From the NCBI GenBank assembly GCA_001972305.1, contig BDDD01002120.1:113135-177134 (forward strand): a stretch of 64,000 nucleotides of DNA, read 5' to 3'. Both the position numbers and the translations under genes were made by a program. Below, one piece after another: positions 11,380 through 20,833 of this stretch (position 1 is the stretch's first letter; every line of letters starts with the position of its first letter). The stretch comes from Cephalotus follicularis. Its lineage: Eukaryota; Streptophyta; Magnoliopsida; Oxalidales; Cephalotaceae. A model generated the notes under the pieces. The model was not told the DNA's origin. It saw only the letters and a program-made list of their open reading frames with translations, and made no database searches.

Positions 11380-11745
11380 AAAAAAATAAAAAAGGAAAAA
11401 AAAAAAAAAAGAATAAAATAAAAAAAAAGGAAAAACAAAATAGGAAAAAAAAAAAATAAATAATAAAAAAAAGAAAAAAAATTAAAAAAAAAAAAGACTT
11501 AGAAAAAAAAAATAGGGAAAAAAAAAAAAAAAAGGATAAAAAATAAAAACAAAAAAGGATTAACTTAAAATTAAAAAAAAAATAAAAAAAAAGAAAAAAA
11601 AAAAAAAAAAAAATAAATAAAAAAAATAAAAAAAACAAAAGAAAAATAAAATAAAATAAAAAAAAACATTAGGGAACCAAAAAAAAAGAAAAAAATAGAA
11701 GAAAACAAAAATTAAAAAACATAAATAAAAAAAAAAAAAAAAAGG
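11380..11745. repeat. 366-bp A-rich low-complexity block inside copia pol
   Basis: Almost entirely A with scattered T and G, few C. Coding sequence resumes on the far side at 11748 in the integrase. It stands where about 500 bp of coding sequence is expected. Phenylalanine-rich frames on the other strand are artefacts of this composition. Confidence 0.9.
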
Positions 11746-11747
11746 TT

Positions 11748-12660
11748 TGGGCATATTTTTTGAAGAGTAAAGATGGGGTGTTTGTCAACTTTAAGCAATG
11801 GAAAACCATGGTAGAGAAGAAAACAAGAAGAGTGGTCAAAACTCTACGAACTAACAATGGTTTGGAGTACTGCTCAGGGGAATTTGATAAGTTCTGCAAT
11901 GATGAAGGTATAGTGAAACACCAAACTGTACGGATAACACCACAACAAAATGAAGTTGCAGAACAGATGAACAGAACGTTATTAGAGAGAGCACGATATA
12001 TGCTTTCAAATGCTGGACTCTCTAAGAAGTATTGGGCTGAGGAAATTCATACAGCAACTTACCTAGTAAATAGGTCTCCATCAACCGCCATTGAGTTACA
12101 GACTCCATAAGAGGAATGGTCAGGTACCTCAGGTGATTATTTTGGTTTGAAAGTGTTTGGTTGTCCTACATATGCTCATGTGAATGATGGTAAACTTGAG
12201 TCGAGGGAAAAGAAGTGCATATTTCTAGGGTATGCCGATGGGGTGAAAGGGTACTGGTTGTGGTGTATTGAAAATCCCAAGTCCCCAAAATTTCTCATTA
12301 GCAGAGATATGGCATTTTATGAGTCTGCTATGGTTAACCAGAAGAAGAAGTCTGTTGAGAATGGTGAAAAAAATTTTGGTGTGGAGAAACAGGTAGAGCT
12401 TGATTTATAAGCTCCAGGAAGGGCAAATGAAGCTTCTTCAGTTAGTCCAATCAAATCGAATCGCAGAATTAGGATGAAGATGGAGCAGTTCAGGAACAAC
12501 AGTACAGTATCGCTAGAGGAAGAAAGAAGAGGCAAATTAGACCACCATTGAGGTACAGTCATGCGGACACGGTAGCTTTTGCTTTGACAATCGCTGAAAG
12601 TGTTGAAGGAGAATAGCCATTCACTTATAAAGAAGCAGTGAAAAGCAAAGAATCAGCAGA
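11748..12660 (+). pseudogene. Copia integrase core and linker to RT
   Basis: DNA integration enzyme, C-terminal part. It resumes in the catalytic core with KQWKTMVEKKTRRVVKTLRT, NNGLEY (the usual catalytic D of T-D-N-G is N here), PQQNEVAEQMNRTLLERAR (the glutamate region; usual P-Q-Q-N-G-V-A-E) and then, past a stop at 12108-12110, KVFGCPTYAHV and KKCIFLGYADGVKGYWLW, the conserved copia integrase tail. From 12411 a degenerate linker of several frames leads to 12660, where the CACTA element begins. The altered catalytic residue and stops make it inactive. Confidence 0.88.
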
Positions 12661-12689
12661 GTGACAGTACAAGAAAAATAGCTTTTTCA

Positions 12690-12900
12690 AAAGCAACTTT
12701 TTGAAACGGCCGCGTCATCCATTTCAAAAAGTAAGCATTTGAAACGGCCACGTTATCAGTTTCAAAAAGTATAGTCATTTGAAAAGGTTAAGGTAATCCG
12801 TTTCAAAAAGTCTAGGCATTTGAAACGGTAAAACTGTTACTGTTTCAAATGCCTAGACTTTGTGAAATGGTATAGAATTACCGTTTCAAAAAGTGACCTC
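12690..12900. repeat. Left subterminal repeat array of the CACTA element
   Basis: About nine direct and inverted copies of a TTTGAAACGG/CCGTTTCAAA word at spacings of 20-30 bp. In En/Spm such subterminal repeats are bound by the element's own DNA-binding protein; here that role is inferred. Confidence 0.85.
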
Positions 12901-12963
12901 AAAAAACTTAATTTATATTCATCCAAAGGAGAATGATGTCGTGCATTAGAGGACGAGGAATCC

Positions 12964-15060
12964 ATGGAGCACACACTCCTGGTGGTCCGCGAGGTGTCGG
13001 TGTACAAGATCCCCCCTCAGTCGACATCGGGGGGCTATAAATTGTTGGAACCTTATGGNTTGTGTGTGATCATCTCATGAATATCAAGCCATATGGTTCA
13101 TTTCCATGATCTGTTGAGCATATATATATAATTAGATATAAAACAATAGGGAGGAGCAGACAGAATTACTCACATGAATGGAGCGGCTCCTTCCTTCTTC
13201 CAATGAGTTTTCTTGCTTCCAAAAGCACAGCTACTCGTTGAACGTTTGAAATGGTTCTAGCTTCCAAGTATAGAAAGCCTCCAAGGTATCCACACCAAGC
13301 TTCAATTTCTAATACCAGGTTTCTCAAACATTCAATTCTTGATTGTATATGAGAGAGTTGAGAGAAGACACCAAGAGAGAGCACAAAAACGTCCAACAAC
13401 CACTCTTAATAGGAAGGGGGGTGTGTTCTATATATCCTTGTTGCTAGACAATCATATTAGAACACAAACTCTTCTCCTATCATGCTTAGGGTTTCCTAAT
13501 GCATTCATGATTCTTCCTTAGATAGTCTTTATCTCCTTTTTGACTTCTACTTTCCTTAATCTCATTAAGGATAATTAATCTCATTAATTATAATTAGTAA
13601 ATAATTATCCTAATTATTTTCTCTCATAACCGTGTTGGAAATATCAGCCTGTATTGTGTGTGATCCTATGGGTTCACTATTATGTTGGCCGTAAGATTAA
13701 ATTGTGACGCTCACAATTATCCGATTCAATATTTATTATCTCATAAAAAATATTCTCTCGAATATTTTGAATTAAAACTCTTTTAATTATTTTCTTCCAA
13801 AATTAATTTATCAATTTAATCTCGGACATCCTACTGGTAGACATCGAAATCTAGCAATGCATAACGACCCCCAGGTAATATGAATCATTTACGAACCACT
13901 ATTTACAAGTACATGCATGTATAGTCCTTCCATTGACAATGCTCTAATTAAATCTAGGGTACGGATTATGTCAGACCCCAATAATTTAATTTTTAGCATC
14001 GTGACTATATTTCATTAGCCTAAATAATATTAGAGATGCCCCTCTAATATTCAACCAATGATATCACACTGTTGATATAGTGGCTAGCCTGACCAGGCGT
14101 TTAATCGCTAACGAAAATCATCCTGAGCATAATCTTTTTTTACTAGAAGCAATGTATTCATTATTGCCAGTTCACATGCCTCCATACATAAGCGTACTAT
14201 GTCCAACCAATGCATGTATACACTTCATAGAATATGTATTTAAGCATCATCAAAACACAGCACCCTATGCACAAGACATCCAGTGACGGCTCATGTCCAA
14301 GGACCACATGCACTGCTGTAAAACTAGAATTCTGTCTGACATGTAAGTAAAACTCTATACAGATATTCTATCAACAGTCACCTTCATTGAACTCGTTAAA
14401 CGAGCACCCATGTAGTTGTCATAGCATCATCCATAGGAGTGAGTGTGAGATCAGTTACCCTCTGCTTACTGATCTGATAGTACATGCTGGTCTATTCGGA
14501 TTGATCTGCCCTGAGTGTCAATCCTATGACCAGGAAGATTGGAAATAAAGTATACCGAGATTTCAACTCTCACATCATGATCTCATCATGAACTTGGTTC
14601 TCTAACTTTATTCCAGGACATTCATTTACAATTAATTAAGTATGTATTAATGAAACGAACTCATAGCCATTGATAAAACATAAACATTTTTATTGAATTT
14701 ATAAATTGTTTATACGAGATATAGTAAATACAAGCTCAGCAATGGCTTGTAGGACTTTATCTCTAACACAAATGCGGGGAGTCGCTGCAGTCAGACAAGA
14801 TCTGGTCAGGTCAGGTACAGGTGGTGTCGTGTGGGGAGCGGTGCGAGATCCGCCTTGAGGATCCAAACTCCAGGGAGCTCTTCGCCGCCTGCTTCAAAAA
14901 CCTTGGATAGCGCAAGGCCGCTGTGGAGTCGGTGCTTGACTCATCTCGGTACTTCATGCAGAGGATCGAGGACGGGACAAGGAAGCACACCTTCATTGGT
15001 CTAGAGTTCGCGGGCCTTCGATTTCAATGTGGCATTGTCAGATCAAGAGAGTGCTCTATT
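12964..15060 (+). pseudogene. Captured NECAP-like (DUF1681) gene fragment, interrupted
   Basis: NECAP proteins bind adaptor complexes in clathrin-mediated vesicle traffic. From the ATG at 12964 the frame opens MEHTLLVVREVSVYKIPPQS, stops at the solo LTR (13043-14768), and resumes at 14774 with SDKIWSGQ and SCGERCEIRLEDPNSRELFA. Further on come DSSRYF and RIEDG (about 14938-14975) and FDFNVALSD (about 15019-15045), with frame changes and a short deletion between. These are the conserved blocks of plant NECAP-like proteins in the right order. The segment is far more GC-rich than its surroundings. About 110 codons are covered; the rest of the gene is absent. A second 20-bp scrap of the same gene recurs at 15447-15466. 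Probably a transposon-captured exon, not a working gene. Confidence 0.85.
13043..14768 (-). mobile_element. Solo LTR, 1726 bp, inside the captured NECAP fragment
   Basis: On the minus strand it begins TGTTAGAGATAAAG and ends GGTTCCAACA. Flanking pentamers are TAAAT (13038-13042) and CAAAT (14769-14773), a 5-bp duplication with one mutation; removing the insert rejoins the NECAP codons TAT-AAA-TGC. A minus-strand TATATA near 13430 is a possible promoter. No PBS, PPT or coding sequence adjoins it. The only ambiguous base of the window (n) is at 13059. Lineage undetermined. Confidence 0.87.
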
Positions 15061-17910
15061 GACGCTTAATGAAACCATTGGTTGAGTAAAGCCTGAAAGA
15101 AGTGGAAATCGCAATTTGCAGCGAGCTCTTCTGAAATTGCAAGCTCAACTGTTAATCAGGTACAATATATAATAGGCATATATTGCATTCATGCATTTTA
15201 AATGGATTGAATGGATTGTTGTCATTAATTGATGATTGCTGGTTGATCGAATGATTGTGTGCGATGGATGATTATGTGATGAGTATAGAATTTTCTGGGT
15301 TTCCAACTGTTCTTCAAACTCCCCTATTAAGGTCAACGCGTCGACGCTTGGCTGATAGTGTCGACGCCTTGAAGTGATCAGTTAACACCTTGAGAATAGT
15401 GAGTAGACGCGATATGCGTTTCTTCGTGATTTTGTGCACTAATAATGAGTCGGTGCTTGACTCGTCCTCTATGACTCTATGATAAAAGATTTTTTCCCCA
15501 TTATTCTTTGTCTTATAACCACTTTTAACAACCTCCTATCCTTTGCTTTATAGCCTCAGTCTCAGTGCTTCACTATATTACCTTTTGCTTGACTAGTTGG
15601 AGGTTACGGAAAACAAATCTCTCTTCTTTCTCTCCTCATTGTAATTTCTCTATCATGGCATACCATTTTACTATCATGGACGTGATTTGTTTAAGTTCAT
15701 TAGTTTAAGATTTCTTTTCTGTTTTCCTTGTTCATATTTCCTATCTTCAACTACCATCATTGCTACTTATCTCTGTCTGCATATATTTATCTATTAACAG
15801 GTCCTCATTACATCTAAATTAGTGCATTGGTTCATTTAATTTTCTTCTATATGGAGAGGCATATAGGTAAACGAAAACATACAAATTATTTTGACTCAAA
15901 TAATTAAGGTCGTGTTTACAAGAAAATATGTGAATTACTTAGTGCCGGTTTTGAAGAAGATCAATGCACAGAAATCATCACATGAAAATGGTGATAACGA
16001 GTTAACAAAAATTGTGAGATGTGAAGTGGACAAGGCGTTGGTGTTTTCCACAGAGAGGTTTGCATGGAGTCATCATGGCTTGAAAGATAAGCTTCAAAGC
16101 AATGTCAATATATAGGTATATTTTACAATTCTTCAATTCATGATCACCATTTGTACTCCTCTAACTGCGCTTCATCATGCATTCTAAATCACTCTTACGT
16201 TTGAAAATAAGTTGGGTAGTAGTTTACCATGCCCTCATGTCCAAAATGCATTGTTGCCAATCACATTTTGTCCATATCCTAACAAAAAACTACAAGGTTA
16301 AGAAATTGATGAAAAGGGATAATTAAGAAAGATGGAAAAGAAAGTGAAGAGGAGTAGATTGTTAGCAAGTTGGTGAATCTAAAAGAAGTAAATACCTGGT
16401 GGGTGTTGATGAATTGCTTGGTGAAGTGGGAAGTTATATTATCTGTCTTGAGCTTCCAGTGAGCATTCTTAGACTCCACCTGGTGGAAAGACAATGATTT
16501 GGCATCTCTGTTTAATTAATTAATTACGTTTATCTTTCATAAGGCTTAATTTATAATGTGGATAGCATTATTAAATGGCATATATTACAGTGGTGATTGA
16601 TTTTTTTTATGTATGTATGTTGTGAATATATATATACCCGGACCGAATCACCCCCTTTTACTTTTTCTTTTTTTTGGAAAATTGTGAGTTTCATTTGTTT
16701 CGTTAATGTGATTTTACATCTTGTCATATGAGTCATGGTGTAAATATTGGGTAGTTTTTTTTACACATCTTTTCATATGATTTTTTTTTCTTAGAAGGAA
16801 ATGCATATAAGAAAGGGTTTATCGAAAACAACTTTGAGGATAAGCGATACCTTGTTGATCAGCTAGAAATTGATCTAAAACGCAAAAATGTGGATTATCA
16901 AAAACTAACAAGTCGCCTAACATCTTAAGAGATACCTTGCTGAGGGCTGAGCCCATTTATGAACTGTTGATTCCTCTTTCGAGAGTGTAGTTATATGTAA
17001 ATTGTGTTTTCTTTACAAGGGCATAGGTCCGATAAACGGATGGTACATGCCCGATTTTTGTAAAATTCTAAAGTTTTAAATTTATAGCACTTTTGGATGA
17101 TGAGATTTAAGGAATGAAAGGAAGATGATAACGTGTCAAGTCGTGGGGAGTTCCCTCACGGTTTGGGGCATGACACACACACACACACACTCTCTGTGTG
17201 TATGTATGTGCATGCATGCATGTTGTTTTTCTTATTTTGAAATTTGGATATGAAATTCTAACCAAGAGACTCCATCTACAGAAAAGTTTTCTTATCAGAT
17301 GATGAGGATGAAAAGGTTGAGGTAAAGCCCACTTCAAAAAAGAAGAAACACAAAAGCTCAGGGTGAGGAAACTTGTCCTTTCTCGGTATGATTATGTCCA
17401 CACATTCAGGTTCCAAGGTCAACTGCAGTTTTGAAGAACTCCAATCAAGCACTTCGACTCCTTTCTACTTCTGGCGTGTTAAGCAAGAACTGAAGAATTT
17501 GCTCGCCAATTTGTTGTTAAGCTGTAATATTGATTGTTTAGTGGCATCGTTTTTGGCTTCTTGGCTCTACCAGGTGGACATGACTTAGAAGGCACTTATG
17601 TATTTATTGTTTTTATGAACTTTCCATTATATATATTTCTTATAATTGCTACAAAATTCCATCAAAGTTCCTTACTGTTTTTGACTTTTTGTGAACTTGT
17701 TAGTATTCTTTTTGTTGATTGGCAGGATATATTGATATTGGATATGCAAACAAGTGTACGTAGAATTATTGGAATCTATTCATAGATTTTGGGAATACAT
17801 GATATTGGATTCAATAAAGATCTGATTGGACTGAAGATGAGGAGATAAAAAAAATCTGATTATACAATATTTAAATAAATTATATATTATTTTTATTATT
17901 TAAAAAAAAA
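15061..17910. other. Interior of the CACTA element, mostly unassigned
   Basis: Contains GCGTCGACGC (15338-15347) and a related GTGTCGACGCC near 15358. A 74-codon plus-strand frame at 15891-16115 (VRCEVDKALVFSTERFAWSH) looks like coding sequence but was not recognised. Another exon-like stretch at 16800-16926 and an acidic/basic one (SDDEDEKVEVKPTSKKKK, about 17290-17355) may come from captured host genes. About 17030-17170 resembles an LTR end (ATGCCCGATTTTTGTAAAAT, shared with 35895-35920). A short CA run is at 17167-17190. Confidence 0.5.
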
Positions 17911-18150
17911 AACCTTTTGAAACGGATAAACCGTTTCAAAAGGGTACTATTCTTATTATTATTTTAAAAAGCCTTTTGAAATGCACAAACCGTTTCAAAA
18001 GGTACCCTTTTGAAACGGCTGACCCTGTTTGTGAATTTCAAAAGGCTTTTGTCATGCAAGTTTTTTGAAATTCTATTTTTCTGTTTCAAAAGACCTTTTG
18101 AAATGGAAAAACAGGCATTTTGAAATGGTATTTATCCATTTTAAAAGGTC
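17911..18150. repeat. Right subterminal repeat array of the CACTA element
   Basis: About a dozen direct and inverted copies of CTTTTGAAA(C/T)GG, mirroring the left array and ending 15 bp before the TAGTG terminus. Confidence 0.85.
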
Positions 18151-18165
18151 TATTTTATTGTAGTG

Positions 18166-18333
18166 TGGGTAATTGCAATGAATGAAGAAATTCATTCCCT
18201 TGAAAAGAACAAGACTTGGGAGTTGGTAATGCAGCCAAAGGGGAAATGGGTTGTAGGCTGCAAGTGGATCTTCAAGAAAAAGGAAGGTATACCAGGGGTT
18301 GAGGTAAGAAGGTTCAAAGCACGGTTAGTAATC
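18166..18333 (+). pseudogene. Copia reverse transcriptase N-terminal fragment
   Basis: Continues the copia pol after the CACTA insert: AMNEEIHSLEKNKTWELV, then CKWIFKKKEGIPGVEVRRFK and ARLV, the first conserved RT block of copia. It is cut at 18333, where 3' LTR sequence starts in mid-frame. The catalytic Y-x-D-D region is absent. Confidence 0.9.
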
Positions 18334-18517
18334 TGGAATTCACATAGTCAAAACATATATCACCTCTGCTCGTGGACGTATATCACATTGATCGAACCAC
18401 GTAAATCCTGTGTCGATTTATCTTTATTGTCTTGATTGTGTTTTCTTGATTAAACTTTGCTATTAGATTGTTAGAAATATCTTGTCTTATATTCCGAGGT
18501 TAAAAAGAACAACAACA
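18334..18517 (+). repeat. Copia 3' LTR, 5'-truncated
   Basis: Matches 10037-10220 base for base in length, ending AACAACAACA. Words GTAAT-A/C-TGGAATTC at both break sides suggest a microhomology deletion that removed RT/RNase H, the PPT and the first half of the LTR. Confidence 0.85.
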
Positions 18518-19346
18518 CATTCTCTTTAATCAAATTGCCAAAACTTCTATCTTTTTTCCTTTTTGTAATTAATTTTGACTCAAATTTCTTGACATTTTGA
18601 ATGGAAAAAGTCTTCTTATTTTCATTTTTTTTTGTAGAATTGTAATATTCTTGAAAACTATTAAGTGTGATCTGTTTGAAAAACTTTTAGTCAAACTTTT
18701 GACAAAAGCTAAACCTTAAAATCACAAGAACTCCGAAGTTTTATTTTTAAGTTTATTGAGTTTTTTTGTACATATATTTACTGTTTTTCTTGAATACTCT
18801 TAAATTTTTCATATAAAACTTCAATTATACATATAATATAACATTTATATTATCAAATGTCTTTTCTATATATTTAGTTTCAAAAACTACTTTTTAGTAT
18901 ATATGGATCATTTAAACACAACTATTTTAACAAAAACTCTCTAAAAAATCCTTTTGTTAAAATCACAAACCCTTCAAATGACCAATAAAACAACAAATAA
19001 AATATATTAGACTGATTTTATTAAACAAAATGACTTTTAATCACTAATGATGGTCTTAGATTTTATGCAATTGGGTATGGAAGTGAAAGAAAAAAAAAAC
19101 CTAAAAACCATGGGTATATACAAGTGTGTGTTTACCTCGATCAATATGTCTTTTGGGACGAACATCCCATCATTCGTAAATCTCGTATATTACTAATTAA
19201 CTCAAATATTTGTAGCATCGAACCCACAGCATTCGAGCTTACGGCTCATCCTACTCTAGTCACTCATGCAGGTTTTTAATCAAAACTTTTTCTTTGGCAT
19301 CTATATTAGTATAGTTAAATGATTGTTAAAGCATACTTTTACTACT
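18518..19346. other. AT-rich intergenic DNA between copia and Tat elements
   Basis: No ORF, TIR or RNA gene recognised. Several T-rich stretches and one short poly-A run near 19090. Confidence 0.6.
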
Positions 19347-20221
19347 TGTTGATACAAAAATCCTTCCCTCAACAGTACCCCACGTCTAAGGGTTTGATTT
19401 GTTTAGGGAAACGCTACGATAATACTCCGAGATGAAGGTAGAAGGCTGTGGATGTTTTCCCTGCACAGAAAAGTAAACACGTTGAAGGTCCAGGAGGATG
19501 TTCTCCCGGGGACACTCCGACGCTCAAGTTAAACCTTTACACAGAGAAAATCAGGTTCTATGGAGAGTAAAAATGGCTGACCTTTGTTCTGACTATTGAA
19601 CTAGTATTTATAGGATAGGAGTGTAATTGTCTGAGCGTGAAATACGGAGGTGATAGTTGTCCCCTAAGGAAATGCCGAGGATATCGGGATTTCCGTTATC
19701 TCCACCTGATTTGTTGTTACTTTCCTTGTAGGTAGTTTACTATACCTCATCTTCCATATTTGGAAGAGGTGAATCCCTGAAAAGTAGGCTGATTTTGTGG
19801 CCCTGTCCTGCCGAGGGCGAGGAGGGATAGATTCTCTTGGTATTTATCCACTTCAAGGTCTTCAAGTTCCAAAGCCTCTTCTAGGGCTGGGGCCTGAAGC
19901 ATTAGGCCCTCTGCCGAGTTGCCGAAGAAGGTATCTTCTACAGTGCACTTAAGGAGGAAAACCTTTGGCTTGGTCCTCGGCACCGATGTTGGAAAAGAGG
20001 TCCTCGGCACTTATACCGAGGAGGGTGGATTCTACAACACCACTAATGGGGAGTTCCTCGGCACTGATGCCGAGGAGGATGTCTCCATCTGCTTCTCCTT
20101 CCAGGGCTTGATAAGCCTCCTCTGACCAGTATCCATGTAAACTTCGAAACCCCTAGACACTTGGCTATGTCTATAGATGACACGTGTCATTCTTGGTATG
20201 ATTTAATTTTTCCCCATATCA
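19347..20221 (-). repeat. Tat 3' LTR
   Basis: 875 bp, minus strand TGATATGGGG to TTGTATCAACA. Roughly 96 percent identical by eye to the 5' LTR. A minus-strand TATAAATA lies at 19605-19612. The many CCGAGG/CCTCGG words are shared with the internal region. Small frames on both strands inside are not genes. Confidence 0.93.
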
Positions 20222-20235
20222 TATGCCCCCCTGGT
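20222..20235 (-). other. Tat polypurine tract
   Basis: On the minus strand CCAGGGGGGCATA directly precedes the 3' LTR; it primes plus-strand DNA synthesis. Confidence 0.8.
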
Positions 20236-20833
20236 CCTTCTTCTCTGACCGTAGTCAGAGGAGGAGGAACATAGTTGAGAGTCTTGACTCAGGTCGAACT
20301 CCTGGAAACTTTACGTAGGCTTTTCCATATGTGAAAGAACTGAGGCTCGATAGTGTGGCTTTTAGAGATCCTCTGGCACAAAACCAATCTCGCCTTAGCA
20401 GAGGATTGGAGCTGGCCTCTGTCTGGGTCCATCTCTACTAACGGGCCTCGTGTCACGAGCCCAAATCATTTGCATTTAAGTAGCGTAATGAACACGACTT
20501 ACACGTGGCATAAAATGAGCGTTTCCCGCCTCTGTCTCTTCGTCTCCCACGTCTGATTTGACGGTTCACTCCTCAACCGTTGGATCTGTGCGAGGTGGAG
20601 GGACAGAATCCAAGCTTGGGCCTATAAATGGATATCTACTTCACTAAGCAAACATTTTACTCTTTCAAACTCCCTTCTTTGCATTGTCGTTGTGAGCTCC
20701 TGAGATTTACAGTGCCCTCAAACTTCATCTCCCTGCCATTCTTTCATCAAGGTCTTTGGTAAGTTGCCAATCTTTTTGTTGCTCTAAGTTGAATCTAAGA
20801 ATTCTCTAGCTTCTTCTTTTTTCGTCTGAATAG

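Larger units (their letters stand above)
12665..18165. mobile_element. Non-autonomous CACTA (En/Spm) element, 5.5 kb, carrying a captured gene fragment
   Basis: The right end reads, inverted, CACTACAATAAAATAG; the left end is CAGTACAAGAAAAATAG, the plant CACTACAAGAAAA terminus with one base changed. Flanking triplets TGA (12662-12664) and TGG (18166-18168) fit a 3-bp target duplication with one mutation; removing the insert restores the copia codons GAG-TGG-GTA. Dense subterminal repeats of the TTTGAAACGG type fill both ends. No transposase was recognised. The interior holds a NECAP-like fragment split by a solo LTR, plus unassigned pieces. Confidence 0.9.
9821..18517 (+). mobile_element. Ty1/copia retrotransposon remnant, split by a CACTA element
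   Basis: Plus-strand order is 5' LTR (about 9821-10220), PBS, gag, protease, integrase, RT fragment, 3' LTR part. Domain order (integrase before RT) proves copia. A CACTA element (12665-18165) interrupts pol exactly between the integrase/linker and RT. A deletion removed most of RT, all of RNase H and the start of the 3' LTR, joining RT codons directly to LTR base about 214 at 18334. An A-rich block (11380-11745) replaces part of pol. No matching target duplication was found at the outer ends, so the element is dead and rearranged. Confidence 0.85.

Noticed and set aside
11369..11899. Phenylalanine-rich minus-strand frames
   Set aside because: They are the reverse complement of the A-rich block and carry no protein-like signal.
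19747..20125. ORFs of 87 and 68 codons, repeated at 31068-31446
   Set aside because: They occur in both Tat LTRs at the same place and in both strands; LTR composition, not genes.
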